Below are positions 7,337 through 15,466 of a stretch of DNA of 24,006 bases, piece by piece. The stretch's first letter is position 1. Each line of letters opens with the position of its first letter. Location of the stretch: NCBI GenBank assembly GCA_002292945.1, contig DBCG01000047.1, positions 1 to 24,006 of the forward strand, in the 5' to 3' direction. Source of the DNA: Proteobacteria bacterium UBA964 (GTDB lineage: Bacteria > Pseudomonadota > Gammaproteobacteria > Steroidobacterales > Steroidobacteraceae). The translations under genes were made by a program, and so were the position numbers. Below the pieces are notes generated by a model. That model made no database searches and was not told where the DNA came from. It worked only from the letters and a program-made list of their open reading frames with translations.

Positions 7337-8538
7337 TTGAAGGCTCCGAAGCAGTACCAGAGGATGCCATCGGTGAGCCGACCGGTCTTGTCGCTGTCCA
7401 CCGAGGGCGGCCGCTCGGCAGCCTCGCGCCATACCTTCTCGCCGTACCAGCCGACCGAGGGGATCACGAACTGCAGGTACTTCTCGGGGGCGAAGCCGGC
7501 GCGTCGGCAGATGTCCTCGGGCTTGAGGTCACGGAACGGCTTGTAGAACGGTTCGTTGTTGTAGGCGCCGTCCCAATCCAGATAGAACGCGTCGTAGGGC
7601 GACAGCTGGGAGTTCGGCGGCAGCTCCATGTGCAGCATCAAGCCGCCCGGCTTCAGCACCCGGTGGGCCTCGGCGAGGATCCGCTCGATGCCCTTTCGCG
7701 GCACCTCGTGCAGGAACATCGAGGAGAACACCACATCGAAGCTCGCGTCCGGGAAGTCGAGCGCCTCGGCGTCCATCTGGTGGAAGTGCAGTTCGCGGTC
7801 CTGCGCTTGGGCGCGCGCGTGGGCGTAGCGCAGGCAGGGGGCGGCGACATCGATGCCATGCACTTCGGCTGCAGGGAAGTGATCCTTCCAGGACCCGGTG
7901 TTGTGGCCGATGGTGCAGCCGAGGTCGAGGATCTTGGCGGGCTTGAGCTTCGGGAACTTGAGCTTGATGAAGCCGGCGATCGACTGGCCGATGTCGTCGA
8001 GGTTCTGGCCCATCAGCCCGAACGAGAACACCGCGAGGCCGTTGTCGTACAGCGACCCGGCCGCAAGATCACCTTCTTCGTACTCGCCGTCGTAGTTGCC
8101 GGCCATAAGGTGCACATCGAGCGCGGACACGCTGCGCGGGACCTGGAAGCCGGGCCGCAGCGCGAGCGTGCCGCGGGTCTTGCCGCTGCGTGACTGGCTG
8201 CTACGGGAGAGCCGCGCCGCTTTTTCCTTGAGCGCACCACGGTTGCGCTCGAGCGCCGGGAACACCGACTGCCAGACCAGATCCTGCGTGGTCACTCGCA
8301 GGCTCGAGTAGAACTTGAAGCACTCGTTCGGCTTCAGCGCCGCATGCACCTCCGGACCGTCCTTCGGACGACGCCCGCGGCTGCGGCGGAAGGCCGGCTC
8401 CACTTCGGCGTCCCACACGGCACGCATACCGCTGGCCATGTCGTTGAGGACATGCGCGCGCAATCCGGAGACGAAGTTCATCCTCGCCTTCTCGTCCCGG
8501 GTCTTGTCGAGCTTGAGTTCGTGCTTGAGATCCAACAT
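7333..8538 (-). CDS. Class I SAM-dependent methyltransferase with an uncharacterised N-terminal region
   Basis: A 401-residue protein. The C-terminal half is a Rossmann-type methyltransferase: motif I ILDLGCTIGHNTG (Asp205-Cys208), an acidic strand-2 end in VHGIDVA, QMDAEALDFPDASFDVVFSSMFLHEV as motifs II/III, and RVLKPGGLMLHMELP as the post-III motif, as in Methyltransf_11/25 enzymes. The first 190 or so residues (LKHELKLDKTRDEKARMNFVSG onward) are charged, not typical of small-molecule methyltransferases, and may hold the substrate or a partner. The ATG at 8538 is preferred over one two codons upstream because AGGAGG lies 6 nt before it and abuts the other. The substrate is unknown. It is the first gene of a two-gene operon and diverges from the EEP-family gene across an 85-bp gap. 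Confidence 0.82.
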   Translation of the reverse strand: MLDLKHELKLDKTRDEKARMNFVSGLRAHVLNDMASGMRAVWDAEVEPAFRRSRGRRPKDGPEVHAALKPNECFKFYSSLRVTTQDLVWQSVFPALERNRGALKEKAARLSRSSQSRSGKTRGTLALRPGFQVPRSVSALDVHLMAGNYDGEYEEGDLAAGSLYDNGLAVFSFGLMGQNLDDIGQSIAGFIKLKFPKLKPAKILDLGCTIGHNTGSWKDHFPAAEVHGIDVAAPCLRYAHARAQAQDRELHFHQMDAEALDFPDASFDVVFSSMFLHEVPRKGIERILAEAHRVLKPGGLMLHMELPPNSQLSPYDAFYLDWDGAYNNEPFYKPFRDLKPEDICRRAGFAPEKYLQFVIPSVGWYGEKVWREAAERPPSVDSDKTGRLTDGILWYCFGAFK

Positions 8539-8623
8539 CGGCATCCTCCTCGCGTCGGTACAGGGCAATGGTACCGCACCCGGACGATTGCGCGCCCCGG
8601 GGACACGACCACACAATGCGGCC

Positions 8624-9685
8624 ATGAACGCGCCGAATCCGCGACCCCGCCGCCGCCACCCCTCCATGCTCACGGTCAGCCTGGCCGCGCTGCTCACGCT
8701 GTCGGGCACCGCCGCATGCACCGATCGGATCGAGGCCGGCCTACCGGTCGCAGACGCGGTCGCGGACGCGCCCGCGGCGCGGGCGGACCTGCTGCGCATC
8801 GCCACCTGGAACCTCGAGTGGCTGATCGCACCCAATGCCTTCCGCAAGCTCGCTGCCGAGTGCGTGCCGCAAGGCGCCTCGCCCGGCGCCCGCAAGCGCT
8901 CCATCCCCTGCAACGTCGCCGACCGCCTGGAACGCAGCGAAGCGGACTATCGCGCCCTCGCCCGCTACGCCACCGAGCTCGATGCCGATGTGGTGGCGCT
9001 GCAGGAGGTCGATGGCGCGGATGCGGCGCGGCGCGTGTTCACGGACCACGACTTCTGCTTCACCCGCCGTGAAGCGGTGCAGAACACCGGCTTCGCCATC
9101 CGCAAGGGGCTACCGCACCGCTGCGGCAAGGACCTCGAGTCCCTGTCCCTCAATGGTCGCGTGCGCCGCGGTGCCGAGCTGATCATCTTCCCCGGCGAAG
9201 CGCGCGAGATCCGCTTGCTCTCGGTGCACCTGAAATCCGGCTGCGCGCGTCGACCGCTCGACGACCCGGGCGAGGCGTGCCGGGTGCTGGCACGACAGGT
9301 CCCCGAGCTCGAGCGTTGGATCGATGCGCAAGCGGCGGCCGGGCGCCACTACGCCGTGCTCGGCGACTTCAACCACGACCTGCTGGAGGGGCAACCCCCG
9401 GCGCGCAACGCGGAGGGCGCGGTACGCCATCTCTGGTCGGAGATCGACGATGGCGATCCCGCTGGGGCACGGTTGGTGAACATCGCCTTCGGACAGCGCT
9501 TCAGCAACTGCCACCCTGGCCAGAATTACCGCAGCTACATCGATCATGTCGTGCTCGGCGGATCGCTGGCCGCGTGGCGCGTCCCCGGTTCCTTCATCCG
9601 TCAGGGCTACGAGCCGAAAGACGCCCTGCAACGCAAACTGGCCGACCACTGTCCGATCGGCGTCGATCTGCGCCCCCCTCCCTGA
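8624..9685 (+). CDS. Secreted or lipoprotein endonuclease/exonuclease/phosphatase (EEP) family hydrolase
   Basis: A 353-residue protein. A basic start (PRPRRRHP), the hydrophobic stretch MLTVSLAALLTLSGTAACTD and a Cys after TAA suggest export, possibly as a lipoprotein, although the lipobox is imperfect. The mature part carries the EEP metal-enzyme motifs in order: IATWNLEWL (Asn63), VVALQEVDG (Glu128), SVHLKSGC, GDFNHDL (Asp248) and YIDHVVL with ADHCPIGVDL (His342). The family includes DNase I, sphingomyelinases and inositol phosphatases; which substrate is cut here cannot be told. Cys-rich positions (CVPQ, PCN, CFT, CGK, GCARR, GEACR, NCH) could form disulfides, in keeping with periplasmic export. 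The open frame upstream to 8315 overlaps the opposing methyltransferase and is not coding. Confidence 0.82.
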   Translation: MNAPNPRPRRRHPSMLTVSLAALLTLSGTAACTDRIEAGLPVADAVADAPAARADLLRIATWNLEWLIAPNAFRKLAAECVPQGASPGARKRSIPCNVADRLERSEADYRALARYATELDADVVALQEVDGADAARRVFTDHDFCFTRREAVQNTGFAIRKGLPHRCGKDLESLSLNGRVRRGAELIIFPGEAREIRLLSVHLKSGCARRPLDDPGEACRVLARQVPELERWIDAQAAAGRHYAVLGDFNHDLLEGQPPARNAEGAVRHLWSEIDDGDPAGARLVNIAFGQRFSNCHPGQNYRSYIDHVVLGGSLAAWRVPGSFIRQGYEPKDALQRKLADHCPIGVDLRPPP

Positions 9686-9720
9686 CCGTGCCGCCCCGCA
9701 CCTGACGACCGGAGCCCGCC

Positions 9721-11475
9721 ATGCTCGATCTTGTCTTCGAATCCGCCACCGTCATCGACGGAACCGGCAACGCACCACGCACCGCCGATGTCGGCGTGCA
9801 GGACGGGATCATCCGCGAGGTCGGACGGGTGGACGGCGCAGCGCACCGACGGATCGACGCCAACGGCGCCTGGCTCACCCCGGGGTTCATCGACCTGCAC
9901 ACCCACTACGATGGCCAAGCGAGCTGGGACGAGACCTTCAGTCCGAGCGTGCAGCACGGGGTGACCACGCTGCTCTTCGGCAACTGCGGCGTCGGCTTCG
10001 CACCGCTCGCGCCCGGCGACCGCAACCGCGCCATCGAAGGGCTGATCTCGCTGATGGAAGGCGTCGAGGACATCCCCGGCGTCGCCCTCGTCGAGGGTGT
10101 CCGTTTCGATTGGCAGTCCTTCCCCGAGTATCTCGACGCGCTGGAGCGCATCCCGCATACCCTCGATTTCCTCGCGCAGGTACCGCATGACCCGCTGCGC
10201 ATGGCGGTGATGGGCGATCGTGCGCAGGCGCAGGAAGCGGCCACGACCGAGGACATCGCCGCGATGCAGCGGTTGCTGCGCGAAGCGCTCGCGGCGGGTG
10301 CCGCCGGGTTCTCGACCGGACGCACCGACAACCACCGCACCACGGCCGGCGTGCCGACGCCCGCTGCAGAGGCCACAGCGGCGGAGCTCGCCGGGCTTGC
10401 GCAGGTCTTCCGTGACCGGCCGCGCGGTGTGCTGCAGCTCGTGAGCGATTTCGACCTGCTGCACGGCCCCGAACGGTTCGATGCCGAATTCGACTTGGTG
10501 GAGCTGATGGCGCGCCAGAGCGGCCGGCCGCTTTCCATGACCTGGCTGCAACGCGATCCGGGCGGCGCACAATGGCAGGCGATCCGCGCGCGCACCGACG
10601 CGGCGGTCGCGGGAGGACTGCCGCTCTGGCTGCAGAGCGCACCGCGCGGCATCGGTGTCATCCTCGGTCTCGACACCAGCTTCCATCCCTTGATGGGCCA
10701 TCCGGGCTATGTCGAGGTGGCGAAGTTGCCGCTCGCCGAGCGCGCTGCGGCGCTGCGCGACCCGCTGCGCAAGGCGCGCATCCTCGCGGAGCGCCCAGGC
10801 CGCATGTCGGGGGACGGCACACCCATCCCGCCGATCGTCGATCTGATGCTGGCCCGCGTCGAGCTGCTCAGCGCCCGCATGTTCCCGCTGGAGGCCGGCT
10901 ACGAGCCGACCGTGGCGCAGAGCTTCCTCGCCCAAGCCCGGGCCCGCGGCTGCGGCGCGCTGGAGGCGATCTACGACCATCTTGCCGCCAGCGACGGCAG
11001 CAACCTCATCCACTTCCCGATCTTCAACTACAACGACGGATCGCTCGATGTCGTGCGCGAGATGCTCGGACATCCGCGCGCGCTCTACGGACTCTCCGAT
11101 GGCGGCGCACACGTCGGCACCATCTGCGACGCCAGCACCACCACCTTCATGCTCGCCCATTGGTGCCGCGACCGCAGCACCGGGCGCCTTGCGCCGGAGA
11201 CCGCCGTCGAGATGCTCACGCACCGCAATGCGCGCCACCTCGGGCTCACGGACCGTGGCATCGTCGCGCCAGGCCTACGCGCCGATCTGAACCTGATCGA
11301 CCCGCTGCGCCTCGCCTGCGGCACCCCAAGACTGGTGCGCGACCTGCCGGCGGGCGGCAAGCGACTGCTGCAGGTCGGCGAGGGCTACCTCGGCACCTGG
11401 GTCGCCGGCGAAGCCGTGGCGCTCGAGGGGACGGTGCAAGAAGCGCGCCCCGGACGGCTCGTGCGCCTGCGGTAG
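9721..11475 (+). CDS. N-acyl-D-amino-acid deacylase / D-aminoacylase-type amidohydrolase
   Basis: A 584-residue amidohydrolase-superfamily protein. The N-terminal small beta domain (VFESATVIDGTGNAPRTADVGVQDGII) runs into the metal motif TPGFIDLHTHYDGQ (His60, His62). Cys89 in LFGNCGVGF corresponds to the metal-ligand cysteine typical of D-aminoacylases. AAGAAGFSTGRTDNH and LSDGGAHVGTICD (catalytic Asp region) complete the barrel, and VAPGLRADLNLIDP is the usual C-terminal return. Known members remove acyl groups from N-acyl-D-amino acids; others in this family act on different amides, so the substrate is uncertain. It lies 35 nt after the EEP gene on the same strand, possibly in one transcript, and ends 12 nt from the convergent acyltransferase. 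Confidence 0.85.
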   Translation: MLDLVFESATVIDGTGNAPRTADVGVQDGIIREVGRVDGAAHRRIDANGAWLTPGFIDLHTHYDGQASWDETFSPSVQHGVTTLLFGNCGVGFAPLAPGDRNRAIEGLISLMEGVEDIPGVALVEGVRFDWQSFPEYLDALERIPHTLDFLAQVPHDPLRMAVMGDRAQAQEAATTEDIAAMQRLLREALAAGAAGFSTGRTDNHRTTAGVPTPAAEATAAELAGLAQVFRDRPRGVLQLVSDFDLLHGPERFDAEFDLVELMARQSGRPLSMTWLQRDPGGAQWQAIRARTDAAVAGGLPLWLQSAPRGIGVILGLDTSFHPLMGHPGYVEVAKLPLAERAAALRDPLRKARILAERPGRMSGDGTPIPPIVDLMLARVELLSARMFPLEAGYEPTVAQSFLAQARARGCGALEAIYDHLAASDGSNLIHFPIFNYNDGSLDVVREMLGHPRALYGLSDGGAHVGTICDASTTTFMLAHWCRDRSTGRLAPETAVEMLTHRNARHLGLTDRGIVAPGLRADLNLIDPLRLACGTPRLVRDLPAGGKRLLQVGEGYLGTWVAGEAVALEGTVQEARPGRLVRLR

Positions 11476-11487
11476 CGCGGACGCCGC

Positions 11488-12654
11488 TCACGCTCGCCAG
11501 TAGAGCCCTCGCCGGTCGAGTGCCCGCGCGAACACGCCGTAGGCCAGCACCAGACTCACGGCGTAGAGCAGCGACGCCAACCGTGGATCGGCGAACCACG
11601 GGTCGAAGCCTTGCCGATAGAGCCATTGCAGCGGTGTCAGCCCCGCGGTCGTGCCGGACGGATCAGGCAAACGCCACAACGACAGCAGGCGCGGCACGAG
11701 GCCGCTCAACGCGAACACCAGCAAGGCATTGCGCCCGAACGCCTCGCAACCGCGCACCAACGCGTTGTCGACCCGCCGGTCATCGAGCACCACCGCAGTC
11801 AAGGCCATGGCCGCCGTGGCGAGGCCCGTCGTGAACATGACGTAGCTCGGTGTCCAGATCTTCTTGTTGAACGGCAGCGCCCACTGCCATGCCAAACCGA
11901 CCACCACGGCGAGGGCTGCCACGGCCAACAACCGCCCCAGCCAAGCCGTACCCTCCCGGCGCCGGGACAGCATCGAGCCGATCACGAAGCCGAGCAACAC
12001 CTGGGCGATGGCAGGCAACGTGCTGGCGAGCCCCTCCGGGTCGAAAGGCACCCCCTCACCCTGATAAAGATGTCCGGGTCCGAGCCACTGACGGTCGAGG
12101 GCGGTGCCGAAGAACCCCTCGAGGCTGTAGGGATCGGGCCCCTGGGCGAAGACCGTCATGGCCGCCCAATATCCGAGCAGCAGCACCGCGCTCGCGCAGA
12201 GCGCAGCGCGGATGCCGCCCCACCAGGCGATGACGGCCGCCACGCCGAAGCACAAGGCGATGCGCTGCAGCACCCCCATGATGCGCAACGAGTCCGCCTC
12301 ACGCACCACAAGATCGCCGACCTCATCCCACCGGACGAACGGCGCGGCGTTCAGGAAGAGCCCGACACCGAAGATCATCAGGCAGCGCTGCAGGATCCGC
12401 CGGGTGAACGCGGCGGTCGACAGTACGCGCAGGGTGGGCAGGGTCAATGCCAAGGAAGCGCCGACCACGAACAGGAAGAACGGGAACACCAGGTCCGTGG
12501 GGGTGCAGCCATGCCAGGGGGCATGGGCGAGCGGCGCATAGAGGTGCGCCCAGGAGCCGGGGTTGTTCACCAGGATCATGGCGGCCACGGTGGCACCCCG
12601 GAATGCGTCCAAGGCTCGATCCCTGCCGACGGGCGAACCCACCCTTCCTGTCAT
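11488..12654 (-). CDS. HGSNAT/NagX-like multi-pass membrane acyltransferase
   Basis: A 388-residue integral membrane protein with about ten hydrophobic helices. The N-terminal signature RALDAFRGATVAAMILVNNPG followed by PLAHAPWHGCTPTDLVFPFFLFVVGAS (His44, His48, Asp54) defines the heparan-alpha-glucosaminide N-acetyltransferase-like group (DUF5009/DUF1624, including NagX). Human HGSNAT transfers acetyl across the lysosomal membrane to glucosamine; bacterial homologues often sit in N-acetylglucosamine gene sets, but no such neighbours are visible here. A GGAGG site 9 nt upstream supports the ATG at 12654. Its promoter must lie in the 140-bp gap shared with fusA. Confidence 0.82.
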   Translation of the reverse strand: MTGRVGSPVGRDRALDAFRGATVAAMILVNNPGSWAHLYAPLAHAPWHGCTPTDLVFPFFLFVVGASLALTLPTLRVLSTAAFTRRILQRCLMIFGVGLFLNAAPFVRWDEVGDLVVREADSLRIMGVLQRIALCFGVAAVIAWWGGIRAALCASAVLLLGYWAAMTVFAQGPDPYSLEGFFGTALDRQWLGPGHLYQGEGVPFDPEGLASTLPAIAQVLLGFVIGSMLSRRREGTAWLGRLLAVAALAVVVGLAWQWALPFNKKIWTPSYVMFTTGLATAAMALTAVVLDDRRVDNALVRGCEAFGRNALLVFALSGLVPRLLSLWRLPDPSGTTAGLTPLQWLYRQGFDPWFADPRLASLLYAVSLVLAYGVFARALDRRGLYWRA

Positions 12655-12700
12655 CGACCTGCCCTCCCCAGACGGGGGGTCGAAGCCGTCCCCCGTTCCG

Positions 12701-12760
12701 TATTATCATAGGAAGTTAACCCGGGACCTGCCCACCAATCGGGCGGGGTCGTCCCGTTTT
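12701..12760 (+). promoter_or_regulatory. fusA leader: -10-like element and GC-rich hairpin followed by TTTT
   Basis: TATTAT (12701-12706) is a good -10 candidate for fusA, though no clear -35 precedes it. Downstream, CGGGAC (12722-12727) can pair with GTCCCG (12751-12756), and inner GCCC/GGGC (12730-12733 with 12741-12744) can extend the fold; TTTT follows at 12757-12760. The structure lies 34 bases before the fusA ATG and has the shape of a weak terminator or attenuator. It could also simply be leader structure. On the other strand the same AT-rich patch (TATGATAAT) may serve the divergent acyltransferase gene. Confidence 0.35.
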
Positions 12761-12794
12761 CCACCCATAAATCGCCCCAGCCACGGAACCTGCC

Positions 12795-14939
12795 ATGCCC
12801 CGTACAACCGCCCTAGCCGACATCCGCAACATCGGCATCATCGCCCACGTCGACGCCGGCAAGACGACGACCACCGAGCGCATCCTTTACTACACGGGGC
12901 GCAAGCACACCATCATCGACATCCACGACACGAAGGACCTCAAGACTTCGACGACGACGGATTACCTCGAGCAAGAGCAGAAGCGCGGCATCACCATCCA
13001 GTCCGCCGCGGTCTCGACCTTCTGGCGCAAGAAGAAGATCAACGTCATCGACACCCCGGGGCACGTCGACTTCACCATCGAAGTGAACCGCTCACTGCGC
13101 GTGCTCGACGGCGCGGTCGTGGTGTTCGACGGCGTGGCGGGCGTGGAGCCGCAGTCCGAGACCAACTGGCGCCTCGCCGACAACTACGGCGTGCCGCGCA
13201 TCTGCTACGTCAACAAGATGGACCGCAGCGGCGCCTCGTTCACGCGCTGCGTCGACATGATCAAGAAGCGTCTGAACTCGCGGCCGCTGCCGGTGCAGAT
13301 CCCGATCGGCTCCGAGGACAACTTCAAGGGCATGATCGACCTCGTCGAGATGAAGGCCCTGGTGTGGGATTCGGACGACAAGGACGCGCAGTGGGCCGTG
13401 CTCGATGTCACGGCCGACCTCGCCGACACGCTCGGCATCACCGTGCCGACCGATCGCGCGATCCTCGCCAAGGTGTTCGAGTACCGCAAGGAACTCGTCG
13501 ACACCTGCCTCGAGATGGATGACGCCGCCATGGAGGCCTATCTGCTCGAGGAGAAGGACCCCACCGTCGAGACCCTGCGCGCCTGTCTGCGCAAGGGCAC
13601 GGTGAGCGGCGCCTTCAACCCGGTGCTCTGCGGCTCTTCGTACAAGAACAAGGGCGTTCAGCAGGTGCTCGACGCCGTCGTCGATTACCTGCCCGCGCCG
13701 ACCGACGTCGCCGCCATCAATACCGTCGATGCCGACGGCAACCCCATCGGCGAGCGCCTTTGCTCGGACGACGAGCCGTTCTCGGCGCTGGCCTTCAAGG
13801 TCATCAACGACGCCTACGGCGCGCTGACCTTCGTCCGCGTCTACTCAGGCGTGCTCGCCAAGGGCATGTCGGTCACCAACACCACGCGCGGCAAGCGCGA
13901 GAAGATCGGTCGTATGGTCGAGATGTTCGCCAAGGAGGCCAACCCGATCGAGGAGGCCCGCGCCGGCGACATCATCGCGCTCGTCTCGCTCGCCGAGACC
14001 GACACCGGCGACACGCTCTGCGACACCGACCATCCGGTGGTGCTCGAGCGCATGCGCTTCCCCGAGCCCGTCATCAGCGTCTCGGTGCAGCCCAAGGTCA
14101 AGGGCGAACTCGAGAAGTTCGGCGCCGCCCTCGGCAAGATGGTGCGTGCCGATCCCTCGCTGCGCCTCGAGACCGACCGCGAGACGGGTCAGACCATCCT
14201 GCGCGGCATGGGTGAACTGCATCTCGATGTGACACTCGATCGCATGCGCAGCGAGTTCAACGTCGAGGGCATCATGGGCGAGCCGCAGGTCGCCTATCGC
14301 GAGGCCTTCACGAAGCCGATCGAGCAGCAGTACGTCCACAAGAAGCAGACCGGTGGTTCCGGGCAGTTCGCCGAGGTGTGGATCAAGTTCGAGCCGCTCG
14401 AGCGCGGCAAGGGCTTCGAGTTCGTCGACGATACCGTCGGCGGATCGGTGCCCCGTGAATTCGTCCCGGCGGTCGAGAAGGGACTGAAGGTCCAGCTCGA
14501 AGAAGGCGTGCTCGCGAAGTTCCCGACCGTGGACTTCCGGGCCACGCTGTTCGACGGCAGCTACCACGATGTCGACTCGAACGCGTTGACCTTCGAGATC
14601 GCGGGCAAGGCCTGCTTCCGCGAGGCGATCCCGAAAGCCTCGCCGGTGCTGCTCGAGCCCGTGATGAAGGTCGAGGTGGTGACCCCGGGAGATTACCTGG
14701 GCGATGTCATCGGCGACATCAACCGCCGTCGCGGCTCGATCCAGGATCAGCTCGAGCGCGGTGCCAGCATCGCCGTGGTGGCCACCGTGCCGCTGTCGGA
14801 GATGTTCGGCTACATCGGCCAGCTGCGCGCGATGTCGAGCGGCCGCGCGTCGTACACGATGGAGTTCTCGCACTACGACCTCGTGCCGCGCAACGTCGCG
14901 GAGAAGGTCATCGAGGAAGCGCGCAAGCCGAAGGCCTGA
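12795..14939 (+). CDS. fusA: Elongation factor G, divergent solitary copy
   Basis: A 714-residue translocase GTPase. G1 is AHVDAGKTT (17-25), G2 RGITI with Thr67, G3 DTPGH (86-90) and G4 NKMD (140-143). Domain II begins near DEPFSALAFKV; domain III includes MGELHLDVTLDRM; domain IV has QTGGSGQFAEVWI and FDGSYHDVDSN; domain V ends SEMFGYIGQLRAMSSGRASYTMEFSHYD. EF-G moves tRNA and mRNA through the ribosome and acts with RRF in recycling. Compared with E. coli EF-G, switch I is about five residues longer (IHDTKDLKTSTTTDYLEQEQ), the segment after FW before the G3 strand is shorter, and the domain IV loop reads VPREFVPAV. The gene is not next to rpsL, rpsG or tuf, so it may be a second EF-G paralogue. 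Confidence 0.9.
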   Translation: MPRTTALADIRNIGIIAHVDAGKTTTTERILYYTGRKHTIIDIHDTKDLKTSTTTDYLEQEQKRGITIQSAAVSTFWRKKKINVIDTPGHVDFTIEVNRSLRVLDGAVVVFDGVAGVEPQSETNWRLADNYGVPRICYVNKMDRSGASFTRCVDMIKKRLNSRPLPVQIPIGSEDNFKGMIDLVEMKALVWDSDDKDAQWAVLDVTADLADTLGITVPTDRAILAKVFEYRKELVDTCLEMDDAAMEAYLLEEKDPTVETLRACLRKGTVSGAFNPVLCGSSYKNKGVQQVLDAVVDYLPAPTDVAAINTVDADGNPIGERLCSDDEPFSALAFKVINDAYGALTFVRVYSGVLAKGMSVTNTTRGKREKIGRMVEMFAKEANPIEEARAGDIIALVSLAETDTGDTLCDTDHPVVLERMRFPEPVISVSVQPKVKGELEKFGAALGKMVRADPSLRLETDRETGQTILRGMGELHLDVTLDRMRSEFNVEGIMGEPQVAYREAFTKPIEQQYVHKKQTGGSGQFAEVWIKFEPLERGKGFEFVDDTVGGSVPREFVPAVEKGLKVQLEEGVLAKFPTVDFRATLFDGSYHDVDSNALTFEIAGKACFREAIPKASPVLLEPVMKVEVVTPGDYLGDVIGDINRRRGSIQDQLERGASIAVVATVPLSEMFGYIGQLRAMSSGRASYTMEFSHYDLVPRNVAEKVIEEARKPKA

Positions 14940-14963
14940 TCGCCTCCAGCATCCGCCCTACCG

Positions 14964-15000
14964 ACGGCCGGGATCCGCAAGGGTTCCGGCCGTTTTCTTT
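14964..15000 (+). terminator. Rho-independent terminator of fusA
   Basis: A 13-bp stem with two G-U pairs (5' arm 14964-14976, 3' arm 14981-14993) is capped by the GNRA tetraloop GCAA and followed by TTTCTTT. It starts 25 bases after the fusA stop. This is the clearest intrinsic terminator in the window and separates fusA from the downstream catabolic genes. Confidence 0.88.
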
Positions 15001-15064
15001 CCGGGGCGACCAGGACCGCGGGCGGATCAGCGTCGCGTGCTAGCATCCGGTCAGGGAGGACACC

Positions 15065-15448
15065 ATGACCCATCACGCCGACATCGCCGCATTTTCAGAC
15101 CGTTTCCTGGCCGCGCTGGAGCGCGCCTCGCCGGACGAAGTGCGCGCGTTCTACACGCCGGACGCGCGCTTCTGGCACAACTTCGACGGCGTCGCGCAGA
15201 CCGTCGACGAGAACATGAAGGTCCTGGCATGGATGGTGCGCAAGTTCCCGGACCGACGCTACCGGCTCGTGCGGCGCGAGATCCTGACGGACGGCTGGGT
15301 GCAACAGCATGTCCTCGAGGGGCGGCTGCCGAACGGCACGGATGTGGCGATGCACGCCTGCTGCATGGTGACGATGCGCGATGGCCGCATATCACGCATC
15401 GAGGAATACCTCGATCCCGCCCAAGCGGCAGCGATCCGCGGCGCCTAG
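15065..15448 (+). CDS. SnoaL/NTF2-like domain protein
   Basis: A 127-residue small alpha+beta protein with the pattern of the SnoaL-like/NTF2 superfamily: an N-terminal helix with FSDRFLAALERASPDEVRAFYTPDARFWHNFDG, then central strands YRLVRREILTDGWVQQHVLEG and MHACCMVTMRDGRISRIEEYLDP. The C-terminal DGRI-RIEEYLDP is a common ending of ketosteroid-isomerase and limonene-epoxide-hydrolase-like folds. Members act as isomerases, hydrolases or binding proteins; the reaction here is unknown. A GGGAGG site lies just upstream of the ATG. It ends 6 nt from the convergent paaN-like gene and lies beside the catabolic cluster, so a role on the same substrate is possible. Confidence 0.8.
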   Translation: MTHHADIAAFSDRFLAALERASPDEVRAFYTPDARFWHNFDGVAQTVDENMKVLAWMVRKFPDRRYRLVRREILTDGWVQQHVLEGRLPNGTDVAMHACCMVTMRDGRISRIEEYLDPAQAAAIRGA

Positions 15449-15450
15449 AT

Positions 15451-15466
15451 CGACCTACACAGGTCG
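15451..15466. terminator. Small hairpin at a convergent gene end
   Basis: CGACCT-ACAC-AGGTCG is a perfect 6-bp inverted repeat with a 4-nt loop. It spans the 6-bp gap between the SnoaL-like gene and the stop codon of the paaN-like gene. No T-run follows on either strand, so a function as a bidirectional terminator is only a suggestion. Confidence 0.25.

Noticed and set aside
8315..8623. N-terminal extension of the EEP hydrolase frame
   Set aside because: It overlaps the divergent methyltransferase and would bury the export signal that starts near 8624.
9607..11238. 543-codon antisense frame opposite the D-aminoacylase-type gene
   Set aside because: Shadow frame typical of high GC. The plus frame carries amidohydrolase metal motifs.
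13845..14873. Long antisense frame inside fusA
   Set aside because: It mirrors a highly conserved EF-G coding region and has no domain of its own.
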